Assembly (NCBI GenBank): GCA_033725935.1
Contig: MU867063.1
Coordinates: 491,694-555,693, forward strand
Direction: 5' to 3'
DNA: 64,000 nt
DNA from: Cladorrhinum sp. PSN259
Taxonomy: Eukaryota; Ascomycota; Sordariomycetes; Sordariales; Podosporaceae
Part shown: piece by piece, positions 30,547 to 43,146 of the stretch
How positions within the stretch are numbered: position 1 is the stretch's first letter
Layout of the letters: every line of letters begins with the position of its first letter
The notes under the pieces: model-generated
Told to the model about the DNA's origin: nothing
The model's input: the letters and a program-made list of their open reading frames with translations, nothing else
The model's database searches: none
Made by a program: the position numbers and the translations under genes

Positions 30547-32335
30547 TATTATTTCCTGAGCGATGAACTGCTTTTTTATTTCTTGCCAATGCGAAATTTT
30601 AATTCAAGCGGTACAACACGGCGGGCTGCTGTTGGAACTTGGAGCGGGCAGGTGAAATGGGGATTAAAGGCTCTCCTAACTTGTTGGGCACTCCTACGCG
30701 GACACTATCAGTCGAGATTAGTTGAATTGGCCATGTAGACACCTTGGTACATATATATACTTGAAGCAGAACATCGCTCGCAGAGAGAAATTCTAGCGGA
30801 AAATATTCATGTTTAGGTTTTAGTCTATTCGCACCTCTGTTATCAGGATGAACTTGTATACTACACATACTCAAACAGGAGTTGAATGACATCTCAAACG
30901 CAGTGGGGCAGATCATCGTAATCTTTGCTTGATGAATCCTCACTGTTTTTTCGCACCCCCTTACACTCTGCCCTGGAAAGCCCACTCTACAGGACATCAT
31001 CTCGCTTTCGATCGGTCCTTATTGAACACTAACTGAGCCAACCATCATCAGAAAACTTGAAATCCCAGCTTCGAAGCAGAGCTATGAAATGCCGAGGGGC
31101 TGAAAGAGCAAAGGCTTATCACGCATAAAGATATCATCGTCGCCTGCACAGCAATTGGAAAGTGATACGGTCGTTATCCATTTGCGATGAACGGGATGAT
31201 TACCTAGAATCGGCATGCAAGCTCTTAAAGAAAGTGCAAGGGATGCATGGACAAAATCATGTCTCGACAATGTCAAATTCTGCTTAAAGGGGCGGGGGCG
31301 TTTCGTTGCTGCAGTTGGGATGTTTTTGTTTTGCCCAATTGAGAATGGAACGGAAAGAAAAAGGGGCGGCGGTCCTCCAAAACTCCAAGCATCCATCAAT
31401 GGTTGCTCTGCCTTATCGTGCGATAAGACTTCAAAAAAATCAATTAAAGATTTCGTGTTCTTGAGTGGGGTTGGTGCTGCTGCCTTGGAGCCGGAGTGCA
31501 CGGATCGGGTGGGTGTTGGCGGTGGTATAAAAGGGGTGTTTCCGGACTCCCCGCGCTCGAAAACCGCTGCAAAAAACATTTCTTTTTCACTCAACTTTCG
31601 GTTGCAGTTGCAGCCCTTAAAAATTCACGGAAGCTTGTGTGCTAAACTCCGAACCGTTTGGTGTGCAAACCCCAAGTATTGGACCTGTTCTTCTCCAGGT
31701 TGGCCCGTGCTCTGTGCCGCGCCCTGGCGCGTCTGCGCGTAAGGCGCGGAACGGTTGGAGCCTGAGGGGAACGGCCCACGGGGGTCCTTGGCGCTAAGAC
31801 ACGCCTGCCGAGCTTTGGCTGCAGCCCACTTCGCGTCATCGTCCCGCCAATGTTTAGGGAATGCTTCCACCTTTCTTCTTTCCCAAACGATCGATCCTAT
31901 TTTCACCTTGTACCTTGGATTTATCTTGTCCTCTCTTCCCACACGGTGCAGAGGGGGTATTCGTTGAGAACGGCCGCTTCTTGTTCCAATTGCTCAGTCG
32001 ACCTTTACTCATCCACCCAAACAAGGATCCAAATTGAAATTGACAACTCTGCCCCTGCTGCGGCAGTGGTTCGGTTGACCCACCTGCACACCGAGCGACG
32101 CGACTGGGCCTGGCCAGCGAGAACGCGTTCTCGAGAATGAAACCAGCCTCTCAAATTCGACCCACCCAGCTCCCAGCAGGTCTCGATTGAACCTCCACTT
32201 CTACACCTTCTACCAAAACTCGCTCCAACAACCAGTTCCTTACCCTTTTGTCGGCGTTCACGCACCCTTCCGTCGTCAATTGCATCCCGCAGCAGCTGGA
32301 TCTTGAGGACGCGAGGACTGAGCATCGAGGATAGG
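30547..32335. other. Long intergenic region and leader of the GATA factor
   Basis: Upstream sequence of the Ams2-type gene. Overlapping ORFs on both strands (31082-31594 minus, 31215-31742 plus) have no family features; the plus one spans a TATAAAA at 31526-31532. I see no gene, though a species-specific one cannot be excluded. Confidence 0.45.
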
Positions 32336-35300
32336 ATGGCCACTCCAACCAATTTGTGGTCGGCACCATCGCCCCATGCCGTTGCCCAGCCAGCCGGAGG
32401 GGAAGAAATGGGTTTGCAGGCGAGGCCCATGGGATGTGAGTTTGGCAGCACGCACAATGAAGTAAATCATCTAATCCAATTCTGCCTGCAGTAAAGGTCC
32501 ACTACACCTTCGATCGCGACAATATAGTCAACTGCCTCGCTCGATGGCCTCATATTCTCCAAATCCAGACGATACCACTCGACGAGCGAAACTCGATTGG
32601 CGTTGTCGACCTCCGCACCTGCCTCCAAGCCGTCGCCCAGTGCAGCCCCGAAATTGTTGACCAACATGACACCGACTACAGCGTCTATGCGTACGACTAT
32701 TCCGAGCCAGACCTGCCCCTGGTTGGCCAAGGGATGCTGTCGTGGGGCTTGGATATCAGCACCGACATGCATCACTCTCAACAGCAACAGCCGCCAAAAT
32801 TGGTCACAGGGCGGGTAACCCGGAATATACTCGCCATCCTCAGCAATGGAAGTCGGGAAACACTCGAGGTGAAACTGAAGTTGACAGCAGTTCACAAGAT
32901 GATGCGCACCGACTTATCAGCGTTCCATGGCCTCCCTTCGGCAAAGTCTGACCTCATCCCTGCAGACACTAGCTCCGAGTGGAACTCGTTTATTCAGTCG
33001 ACTTCAATGTTTGGGCACAATTCGAATGTGGCGGCAATGCCCTCGCCATCCATTCCTCCAACTCAGATGAACCACTTTAATGGCTCAATAAGCGAGGCCA
33101 GGCCGACAGACATACGAAGTGAAAACAGACCCATGGACTCGATGGGCAATAGCAGGCCAATCGATATGACGCGAAGTAATAGTGTTCCACCAATACCGCC
33201 ACCGCCCTCTCCTCCACCGAATGCGATGGCTCCTCAGGCTTCGCATTCTCATAGCATGCCACCAAGTGCTCCATCACCAGCTCCCCAAAGAGCACATACC
33301 CCAGCAGAAAACGCTCCATCTCCTGCTGCTTCCCAGCCCACGGAGACTGCAGTTCAGGGCCCGGCGTCTAGATCAACGTCGAGAGCCCGTCGGAGTAGGA
33401 AGGCGCCCACAGGGAGGCCAAGAGGCCGTCCACGAAGACAAACAGCCGAGGGGAGCACGTCAGCCGCCGAGGATTTTCCAGATGCCGACGAAGGCCCGCA
33501 GAAGAAGAGGGCTAAGGTTATGAGGACAGAATACAACGTTTCAGCCCCGTTCGTTTCTGCACCAGACTCTCTCAGGGTGGCAGCAAGCACTTCGGGCTCT
33601 CTGCGGAATTTCCGGCCTGTTGGTTCTGGTGGTGATGCTGCAAATCAAAACCATCTTCAAGAAGTTCCTCGAGCACCTACACCTGTTCCGGACGGCGCTA
33701 CTTTGCAACAGCAGCAAAGAAGGTGGCTCATGGAGCACAAGGCTCGATCGGAGACTCAGAAAAGGGCTCGGCAACAAAGCCAAGACGTTCGCTCACCCGC
33801 AGAATCATTTGCTCAATCACCAGATCAAGTCTACACCCCCGAGGATAGTCCTGGAGATCTCGGTTCCTCACCACCGGTCCCACGGACAAGCACCTACATG
33901 CAATCCAGCCCCCCAGCCTCGAGCCCTATTCTTCCACCAATGCCGATGCCCCAAGTCGATTCAGGTTTCATGAGTGGTGGCCTTGACGATTTCTTCGATG
34001 AGGATGATCTCATGCAGGATCTTCCGCCCACTCATATGTCCGAGCTCCCGGGGCCAATGCCAGGTACTGCGGTGTCTGCTCGGCCAGTCCCGGCGGCGAG
34101 GAAGCCGAGAAGTCGGAAAAAGCAGCAAAAACTGCCAGACAACTTCCCTTTCCAGGAGGTCACCCCTGGGCCACCCGAACTTCTGCCTCAGAAGAGCCTT
34201 TTTAAACCGGCCGGAAAGGTGATCTCTCTGAACCGGCCGCCACACCCACCTTCAAACAATCCTGCTCCGAAGAAGTCCGATAGCCGGTCTCTCAAGAGGT
34301 CCAATACAGCACCCGTGGTGATGATTGCCGAGCACGAGGCACCAGTGGAGGAGGTACCAGTGGAGGAGCTACCGGCGATCCACCAACTCGAAATGGAGCT
34401 TGATATGTCCCAAGACCATGCCGAACTCCGTCAGCTTCAGGAGCATCTTTCTCTTACTAATGAAACACCCCTAGTGGTACACGAGTTAAAGGAAGAAGCA
34501 GGAAACGGATGTGTTTTGACTGCTCAGCCGGTACAGAGTCCACAGCTGTCAGAAGTGCCTCCCCCGGTCTTTTCGGGGCCAGCACCGACGCCAGAACTTC
34601 CTGATTCGTTGAATTCGTTCCCAATCCCTCCGCCCCCAGAGTCGAGGCCCGCATCACGCCCTCCATCGAGACCCATTCAGCCTCCTCCTGTTCCAGCAAG
34701 CGACCATGTTCCCGAGCCTGCACCAAGATTGTCCCAGCCGTTTTTGTCAGAAGCCTCTTGCGCAATGAGCGACTTCGAACAACGATATAACAAAAACACG
34801 GTTAAAAAGCAGTCAATAAAGGAACGACTAGAGAACGCGATTCAAAAGGGAGAATCTCCGCCATTCTGCAATAACTGTGGTGCCATTGAAACCCCAACCT
34901 GGCGCAAGATATGGACTCAAGACCACCAAGGGGTTCCGGGCTTCCACGAGTTCTCGGATAAGCCAGGGTTTGTCACCATGATTGAAATCCTGGAGAGAGA
35001 CTCCGAGGGACAGCCTTCGGCGTATCGCCTGGTGAAGAAGAATCTTGGCTCGAAGGATGACAAGGCGAAGTGGAACGAAACACTTCTTTGCAACCCCTGT
35101 GGCATCTGGCTGGCCAAGTTCAAGAGTCACAGGCCTCCCAACAGATGGGACAAGGATGCTGCTCGCCTAAATCAGCCTCGTAAGAAGCGAGAGCCTAAGG
35201 GCAACAGAGCAAAGAAGTCACGCACCAAGAACGATGCTCAGATGAACCCGACCTCTGAAGCTTACTTTACGACTGATCCTCTTGGGCCCATGGACCAAGA

Positions 35301-36255
35301 ATCCTCGGAAGAAAATCACGCTGAAAACGAGACACTCCCAGGACAATCGAGCATGGCTGCAGTTGAAGAGAACATTTTAAACTTGCAGGGCTCTCCAAAA
35401 CAACGCTTGCCGGGATCGACTCACTCTAGGGGCAGTGGAACGGCGGACAGCCCCATAGCAGTCGAGGACGATCTTGGTAGCACAAGAAGGCTGCTCTTTC
35501 CATCGCCGAAGCGAGATGGAGCATCCAGAGTTTTTGGGGAGCTTGTTGTCAATGCCCTTCAGACAGCCATGAATACTCAGGTGGCGAAGTCCGCTGATTC
35601 CGGAAAGGAGAATGCCAGACCAGAGCGATCCGGCACACCAGTTCATGATGCACTGGACCAGGAGCTCTTCGGTACCCCTCCAGACCGGCCATCCACACCG
35701 CCTTCCAAGTCTGCCGGAACCGTTCCGTTAAAGACACCGACCCGCCTAACCCCGAGCCATCGCCCCATAACGAGGAGCATCTCGAAGTCTATGCGGTCTT
35801 CTAGGAGCATTCCCAAGTCTCCGGCACAAATGTTTGCTCACTTCCAGCGCACCCCTTCAAGGACACCACGGTCGGGTGCCCACAGTCTCCTGTTCAGCTC
35901 GAGCAGGCGACGAAGCCCACGCAACGGGCATCTCCATGCGCATTTCGCACCTGAAGAAACCCTCCCAGCGGTTCATTTCGATTCACCATTCACGGCGACG
36001 TTACACCAGCTTCTCAGTGAAGCCAATGAGTTTACTGCTGGGTCTCCTTCCCACAGATTGGCAGATATCGACCTCAGTGGCCTGCCGCAGCTTGACAGCG
36101 ATGGTATCAACCACCTTGCCGACCAGACCTCGCTCGACTTTGGAAATCTCCTCAGCACTGACATGATCATGCCATCTTCTCCACCTTTACTTCGACACCG
36201 TGGTGCTGATATGAATGCCAATGGCAGCGGCATGGACTTTGGTGGCGCGCTGTGA
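32336..36255 (+). CDS. Ams2/Spt21-type GATA zinc-finger transcription factor
   Basis: About 1287 aa from exons 32336-32435 and 32492-36255 (56-nt phase-1 intron, GTGAGT to CTGCAG). The conserved N-terminal domain of the Ams2/Spt21 family begins LKVHYTFDRDNIVNCLARWP. Family members regulate histone gene expression and, in fission yeast, centromeric CENP-A. The long middle is Pro/Ser-rich with an AT-hook-like GRPRGRPRR. The zinc finger uses C826-C829 (CNNCGAIETPTWR) and C900-C903 (CNPCGIWLAKFKSHRPPNRW). The loop between the pairs is about 70 residues, against 17-18 in ordinary GATA fingers. The C-terminus is disordered and rich in S/T-P sites, so CDK control is plausible but inferred. Confidence 0.85.
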
Positions 36256-37293
36256 GGTGGTGATGACATGTTGTTTGAAGGCAAGAACCAAAAACCCCCC
36301 ATATCTGATTTCTTGATTTTCATTGTTTTTCTTTTTCGGAAGCACAACACCATACCCCTGTTTTTGACGATCGCATGGCAACGTTTATCTGTTTTCTTTT
36401 TGGCTTTTTAAATCGAGTTTTTACTGCTTCTGCTACGGCGGGTAGTGCCTATAACCCTGGGAGGAACTGGGATTTTCATAGGCAGTGGATTGTAGATCAG
36501 ATGCCTACACACGATATTACAAGAGCGACAAATGGCGTTTCACTTTGTATTTCTATTTTAACATGGCGGCATTGCGAGGGAAGAAGAGGGATTGGAAGTT
36601 CAAGCATATGCCAGCCGTTTTAACTGGTACGATTTCTTATTTGATCGTTTACTCTTTCTCCTTTTTTTTTTGTTTTCACGAAATCATGCAGCGGAAGGAA
36701 AAGCGGCAGGGTAGATTGGGGAGACGGGGAAGTTGTAGCTACATCATTGTTGGGTAGCAAAACCCAAGGAGAGGCAAAGTCATGAGGGAGGATAGACGAT
36801 GAGCACGGCGCACAATTGTCATGACAATTAAATATTTTGAAGAGGTTATGAGTTCTTACAGTTAGATAGTATACAGGACGGAGGTAAAGGGGGGTGAACT
36901 TTTGAATCGCTCTCTAACTGGCCCGAATTCGAATGCAATCACAATACTGAATATCAGATATTCATAACACATCCGCACGCTTTCTATCCAAGTCCTACAT
37001 TATTCGAGATACCCAACTCATGTTGCTATAGCCAAAGTTAATTTAGGCTGCAATCTTGTGCGCATTTAATTCATCTTTATTCTATAACGAGCTTATCAAC
37101 ATCTCTTATTCGCCACAGGCACACACACATCTTGGTTCATGTTTAGAGTTTTTATATGGTTATGCTTTGATAGTAGTGAGAACTAGATCGCCTCAAAAGT
37201 TATGGTTTTACAACTTATGCTTTTCGCACATTATGTTCCCCCTCTTCCCCCTCCCCTTCCCCTCTATTCTATATCTGTATTGAAAAGCAATTT

Positions 37294-37328
<35 letters not shown>

Positions 37329-37430
37329 CCGATATTTTTCATAATTCGAGTGAAAGTTTAAAAAAAAAATTAAAAAAATTAAACAAGTGAAAAACACTTG
37401 TATGTACCATTCATTGTATTTCTCCTCTCT
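36256..37430. other. Convergent intergenic region
   Basis: 3' flanks of the GATA factor and RFA3. AT-rich, with the (AC)n tract listed separately. No gene recognised. Confidence 0.5.
37295..37326. repeat. (AC)16 microsatellite
   Basis: Sixteen perfect AC units in the 3' flank of RFA3, followed by A-rich sequence. Confidence 0.9.
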
Positions 37431-38091
37431 CTAGTCAGAAGAGAAAAGACTTTTATGCTGGTGGGATATCTCGACGACTGTATTGGCAAGGCTGTAGTCT
37501 AAATGTTCATCTGTTAGTGTAATTTCGTAGGTTGCGTTACGTGCGTAGCGGTTAGAATCGGATTTTAATCATCAAGGTTTGCTAAACCGAGGGGGGTTCC
37601 CTTTCGCCTCCTTTGTTTAAAGGGCACGAACAGAGACAGAGACAGAGACAGAGGGGAAAGAAGAACAAACAAAACTCACCAACGGCAGTACCGAGATCGA
37701 GGGAGCTCAGAACCTTGACGGACAGGTCCGGATTCACCTTGCCAATGATTTGAACGCCGCTGCCAGCCGTCAGGTGGGAATCCTATTGATAGTAAAAAAA
37801 TAAAATAAAAGAGTTAGTCATTCAATCGCATTACCGCGTCTGTGTGTAGAATGTGATAAACGGGGGTAGATTTTGATCTGATCTTGGACCCCTTTTACAA
37901 TTCTCCACGTCGCTTTGAGAAAAGGAAACAAGATTAAATAAACTTACGCGATTCAGGTGGGCTGTGATGTTCCCATCGGCGTCGATGAGTGCCTCCTCGC
38001 CCCGCAGCTGTATGACTTTGCCAACGATCATGACATTCTTGTTCACGTATGAGTTGAGGTAGGCACAAGTGACACGCGGCGTGGACTCCAT
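37431..38091 (-). CDS. RFA3: Replication protein A subunit 3 (RPA14)
   Basis: Smallest subunit of the ssDNA-binding RPA trimer in replication and repair. Exons are 38091-37948, 37782-37680 and 37510-37431, separated by introns of 165 nt (GTAAGT to CAATAG) and 169 nt (GTGAGT to AACAG). The joined protein is 108 aa, the usual size. A single OB fold is visible: TPRVTCAYLNSYV, then VMIVGKVIQLRGEEALIDAD and SHLTAGSGVQIIGKVNPDLS, with VLSSLDLGTAV and a C-terminal helix (LANTVVEISHQHKSLF). The exon joins each restore conserved RPA3 context. The gene is easy to miss because no single exon exceeds 48 codons. Confidence 0.9.
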
Positions 38092-40555
38092 CTTGATCAA
38101 ATGTGCTGATGTTATTCGGTTCTCTGTACGGATATCAACCTGGTTGTCGAACACGAATTATGCAGTTATGAAAGTTGTCCGTGGCTGCCTGGAGTTGCAA
38201 GTTGCAACTTTGTTTGTCGATTTCGCGATAAAGTTTGATCTGTGCTGTCGAAGTTTATCGCTTGCATGCAAGTAGACAATCCCGGGCTTTCGCTAGGCCC
38301 AAACAGTGTGGACACCCAAGCTGTTCGAGCTTGCGGGGGTGGGGCTGCGTCTCAAAGCTTCCCGGTCCTTGGCATGACATGTCGCCAGCGGGGTTAAGTG
38401 CGGGTTTATCTAATCACATACAGGGATGGCCCTGCGCAATAACTGGTATTTCCCGTTGATTCTCTGCATATTTCTATCGCTCACAACCACCACAAGTACC
38501 TACCTATCTATCAACGGAGGTGGCGTCCGGATATTGAGACTTCGTATGGGATTCCAACTGAAACCACAGGTGCGCAGATATCTCAGCAAAACAGTAAGAT
38601 TTCATTCCTCTTTCTCTTCGGGGCAGCATAAAGGACCACGAGACGCCATGTGCGGCATGCGCGAGAGGCTGCGGGGAAGTAGTTTCAGTCTAGCAGTATG
38701 TAGGGTGTCGGGACCGAGTCGTATGATATTTCAACCGTGGTAGACGGAAGTATCCTGTGGATCGTTTCACAGAATTGCTGAATCCAATGAGCTGGGAATT
38801 GTGTACTAAAAGAATGACAGATAAGGAAGGCGGTCGTTCAGGAGTGTGGGATGCCCTTTGAGCTCACAAGTAGAAGGATGCCATCCAAGTTGAGAGAAAG
38901 CTTAGGATGAGGTCGATATCAGGTCAGGGGAGAAGCTTTACCTCTCTAAATCTAGCGCCCGTTGCACACGGCAGTGCCAGGGCGATCCCTGCCATTTTGC
39001 ACATCATTCCGGTTTCTGTGGAGCTTCCATGTCTGTCCTGCCAATCACATTTGGCTGGGTGACAATCAAATCGATCAACCCCGATCTGAGTCCCCAAGGC
39101 GCTGGGCAGGGCTGGAAGATAGGAATGTTATCCCCGATCACCTGCACCTTGCAATTGTCAAAACAACAGTTGTTTGGGTTTGGAAAACAGCGCTCTGTGA
39201 ACAGACCATGTCCCCCTATTCGTATCGCAGGTCATGTCCAAGAACTAGTCCCGGAGTCGGAGCTCAGACCGGGATCAGGACATTTTTAGTGGGAACTTTG
39301 GTGAGTTTTCTTGCGTCCTATGGGAATCAGCCGGATTCCCATGGCGGGGTCTCTCGTTTCGGTCAGTTCTCTCCAACAGGAGTTCTATGTAGTGGTAGGT
39401 TGCACTGCAGGAGAAGCACGGAAAGCTGGAAAGCTGGAAAAGAGACGCATCCTGGGTGTCAGCGACTCGCCAAGGCACTGCTGGATCTCAGTGGAGGGTG
39501 ACATCGAGCTTGGTCCTAGTTCCTTGGGGGATGATCCTATCTCGAGGAGGGGTGCTTCTGCGCTAAGGTGCCTTTTATCGCCGTCCAAATGCCTCCACTC
39601 ACAACACCATCCCGGCCTGTCTCTATGTCTATCCAGGGTCCCAGGCACGGTAGCTGCCGGACGGGCGGTCGAAGCTGCAGAAGCTCGTCGAGCTCGCAGC
39701 TGGTAGGGCGGCTTCAAAGCTCGTAGCTATGCATCTGCTCTCTTTTTTTTCTTTGTTCTGGTCTGGCACCTGGGCGAGCGGACAGGCCACACTTGGTCGA
39801 GCCGTTGTTCGCCTGTTCACTTGACTTTTTCTTGGGTGGCTTCCCCTCCCCGCAGCCAGCTTGGATTGGACTGGGCATACAGTGTGTCCGTCCCCATTCC
39901 TTTTTATGAGCAGGATTTCTTATTTCCAGATTTTGCATCCCACTTTGCTCTCATTCTTGTCATTACCATTGAACCGCCATAATCAATTTTCCATCTCCAT
40001 TCGAGGCAGCGAGACAGAGAGACATCTCACACAAGACTTCCAGAAGCGGAATGCGCGGCTTTCCCGGTCGGGCGTGAGAAACCTAACGCGGTCGCACCAC
40101 ATTCCCGTCAAATACCAGCCAAGGGGCTCTGGCGCAAGCAGCCGGGAGGAGACCCTGATTCAAGCAGCCAACACCCGTACCCGGCACTTAGTGTAAGGCA
40201 TCACGTTGTTTGCATCTTCTGTTTGGCCTCTCTTCTGCCCTTCTCAACATCTCAAGCACAATCCAGCAAAGGATCCAAACTTGAAGTCGCCAGGGCCGAA
40301 GCACGGGGGCGTGTCGAGGCAACTTCCGCCATATCTCGGTCCTTCCTAGTTCGAGACAACCACCCGGAGCTCACTTCCGGGCCATCCCATAGCACCTTCT
40401 CCCCGGGACCCGGGCATTCAACACCCCGGTTTCCACGCATTTCTTTCTGCTTAGGGTCTAGGTGGTCGTCAATAGCATCTCCTCGGTGCCATCTCTTGGG
40501 TGCTGGGCACACAAACACAAGAGAGACGTACACATAACACCAGGGCGGCGGCGAG
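38092..40555. other. Long intergenic region and leader of the bZIP gene
   Basis: RFA3 and the bZIP gene are divergent across 2.4 kb. Several ORFs of 60-180 codons occur on both strands without family features; those on the plus strand near 39861-40540 could be upstream ORFs in a long bZIP mRNA leader. A short GAAAGCTGG tandem lies near 39418-39437. No RNA gene or mobile element is recognised. Confidence 0.45.
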
Positions 40556-41846
40556 ATGGACACCGCGACTCACTTCTTCAGCGACTGTCTGGACTTTGAT
40601 GACCCAAATTCATATCAGACTCCAGATCAAGATGCAGAGGGAGTCACTTTTGACCTCCATCACTTCCAGCCATACGACACCAAACTGGACATTGGCGTCT
40701 CACCAGCACACATTACCAATAACAAAAGAGACCTCGAGCCGAGACAAGATATGTGGGATGGCTTCGCACAGCATCTTGGGGCCATGGAGACGAACGAGCA
40801 AAAAGGCCTCTTTGTCGACCCGGGCCTCTACGACCCAGAAACCGACAATGAAGATATCAAGACGCAGATCCAGGTCTTGTCAATGGATATGTCCCGGCCC
40901 ACCACTCGGCGGACCTCAAGCAGCAAATCGGGCTCCCAGAGAACCTCCAAATCCGGCAGCGCGTCCACCGACATAACACCACCAGATCAGGGACCTCCAA
41001 CCAAGAAGGCCCGAAAAGCTCGAAAAATAAAAAAAGAGCCGAATATGGTCGAGGACGAGCATAAGCGAAACAAATTCCTCGAGCGGAACCGGATAGCAGC
41101 CAGCAAGTGCCGCGAGAAAAAGAAAATGTACGTCTCGGAGCTCGAGGAGACCAAAATCGGCCTCGAGACGCAACACGCCCACTTGCAGATGGAGTACAAC
41201 GGGCTGTTGGGCGAAGTCAGCGGCCTAAAGCATCACTTGATGGCGCACGCAAAGTGCAACGATGCCAACATTGACCGGTGGCTTAATAACGAGGCTAGAC
41301 GGTTCGTCCAGACCACCAATGAGATTTTCGGCCAGTCCTTTTCATTTGGTCAGCCCAGCCAGCCGGGAATGACACCTGGTCCTCCGGTTCCGGGCTCCCC
41401 ACGCAGTCGAAACACTAGCATCGCTTCGACACAGTATCAGCCTCTCTCTGCGGGAGGGATACAGTTTGAGGGACTTGGAGGGGGCCCAGCAGCAGGGACG
41501 TCGATGGCGGGAGAGCGGCATGGGTCCATGACGGCCTATCCTCCTGGTGAGTTTAACAACAACAGTTTGATGGTTGAGATGGATGAGGGATGGTTTGAAG
41601 TAGCAGCAGCATAGAAGACTCACACTTTTTTGCCTCCTGACTCCAGGAACGATTTCGACCGTCAACATTTATGATGCATCCCCGACCGACAGCAGTGCCT
41701 TTATCACGCAACAGCAGCCGCCCGCTCCTCGTCCTATTCCTTTTTGCGGATCCCCGCGACTGAAGCAGGAGCCAGGTATCAACTATGATCATATGCCCGA
41801 CTCCATGTTCAGTCCTGATCCGTCAACTTTTGGTGATGACGGATAA
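40556..41846 (+). CDS. ATF/CREB-family bZIP transcription factor
   Basis: About 396 aa. Exon 1 is 40556-41546 and exon 2 is 41647-41846; the 100-nt phase-1 intron begins GTGAGT, has a CCTGAC branch and ends TCCAG. Without splicing the frame would stop at 41614, replacing the last 65 residues with a short unrelated tail. The basic region (about residues 167-190, HKRNKFLERNRIAASKCREK) is followed by a leucine zipper (to about 232). The N-S-x2-A-x2-C/S-R-type contact pattern matches ATF/CREB proteins (N178, A181, A182, C185, R186), which bind CRE-like TGACGT sites. Fungal Atf1/Atf21-type factors control stress and spore genes; the exact orthologue is not assigned. Confidence 0.88.
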
Positions 41847-43032
41847 AAACAAAAGACGGAAAATGGCGAAGAATTGTGTTGTAAGAATGCGTTCTGTCTG
41901 GAAGCACACACGTACACATATTTTCTTGTCTGTCTGCCTGTCTGCCTGTCTGCCTGTCTGTCTGTCGTCAACGCTTGTCATATCTATCGTCATGGTTATT
42001 GTCATCTTGATCATCACCAGACAACCTGTTTTAGCACAAACCTATTCTTAATCCTGAGACGGAGATCGAGAGGGAGAGAAAGTCTTGTTATAATCTTGAC
42101 GATGAGACGAAGGGAAAGTAAGAGAAAAAAAAAAGTTGCCCAGAACGGAGCTGGTGCCAGCAGCAAAATACCGGGTCGTGTTTTTGTTGTTGTTGCTGTT
42201 AAATGTAGCTGAACTTTTAAGATGTTGTTTATATTTAACAAGTACTTGCGGAATACTTCAAACGGCGAAATAGCAATAAGTGTTGCGGTAACCAAAAAAA
42301 AAAAAAAAAGGTTCTCGGGAGATTTGAAACGTGGTTATTAGGTGGTCGTGTCGTCGGTAGTTCGTTCGGGCTTTTATTGCCACGGTTTTGAGGTATAGGT
42401 ATAGGTATGTACGTCATTATCGGTGGTGATCATTGTTTCTGTGTCGGGCTCAATTCGTAGGTTAGCTTATTCAGAGATTGTGTAATGAGGCCCACTACCA
42501 TTTTGCCCCCCTTGGCTACGAAAACGATTTATTCTGTTGAACTCATTTATAATTTATGACTTGTTGACCATTTTGGTTTTTACGTGATCCTCCTGCCTAC
42601 TCTAAGAAACAGTAGTAAAAACGTTTTGCTTATGTGTGTATGTTACGTTACAAAAGGAGTGCGAGAGATAATTATAGAAAAAGAAGATGATAAAAAGTAA
42701 AATGACGACATCTTCAATATTAGGTAGAGTAAGGTTAGCCCCCCCCCCCTCCAGTGTTTCCTCCTCATAAAAAAAGGATTTAAAAATACCCACAGCCTCA
42801 TGAACCACCTACAACAACAACAACCTACCTGTGTATGTATGTACACTTTAAAGATTTTACCGACATTGAATAAAACATGGAAAACTTGGAACCTAGATTC
42901 ACGGTGGTATGTTACTTTTTTATATCTATATAAATCTCGAAGAAGATAAGAGGAAAGAGAAAAAAAAAAATTGAGGATATATTTCAGGTTTGCATAAATA
43001 AAAATAATAATGCGAAAACAATAAAAGTTTAA
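41847..43032. other. Intergenic, bZIP 3' flank
   Basis: AT-rich 3' flank with a TGCC/TGTC tetranucleotide tract at about 41927-41966, poly-A runs (42124-42136, 42293-42309), TAGGTA repeats near 42392 and a C-run (42739-42749). No gene recognised before the tRNA. Confidence 0.5.
41927..41966. repeat. TGTC/TGCC tetranucleotide tract
   Basis: About ten tetranucleotide units alternating between TGTC and TGCC in the 3' flank of the bZIP gene. Confidence 0.8.
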
Positions 43033-43146
43033 TGCGGTTTGTGTGGATCGAACACACGACCTTCAGATTACCCTTCTCTAGAAGAGGTATTTTTGGAATG
43101 AAGTTGAAACTTCAGTCTGACGCTCTCCCAACTGAGCTAAACCCGC
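43033..43146 (-). tRNA. tRNA-Phe (GAA) with a 41-nt intron
   Basis: Exon 1 is 43146-43110 and exon 2 is 43068-43033, a 73-nt mature body. The acceptor stem pairs GCGGGTT with AACCGC plus A, with one G-U type mismatch tolerated. The D arm is AGCTCAGTTGGGAGAGC, and the anticodon stem-loop is CAGAC-TGAAGAT-CTG with anticodon GAA at 43113-43111. The T arm has GTTCGATCC. The intron 43109-43069 sits one base 3' of the anticodon, the canonical place. It contains CTTCA, which can pair with the anticodon loop TGAAG as expected for splicing endonuclease recognition. Confidence 0.95.

Noticed and set aside
31082..31742. Overlapping 170- and 175-codon ORFs on both strands
   Set aside because: No domain or intron structure supports either one; probably part of the long upstream region of the GATA factor.
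41927..41966. CRISPR-like short repeats
   Set aside because: Simple tetranucleotide microsatellite without spacers, in a eukaryotic 3' flank.
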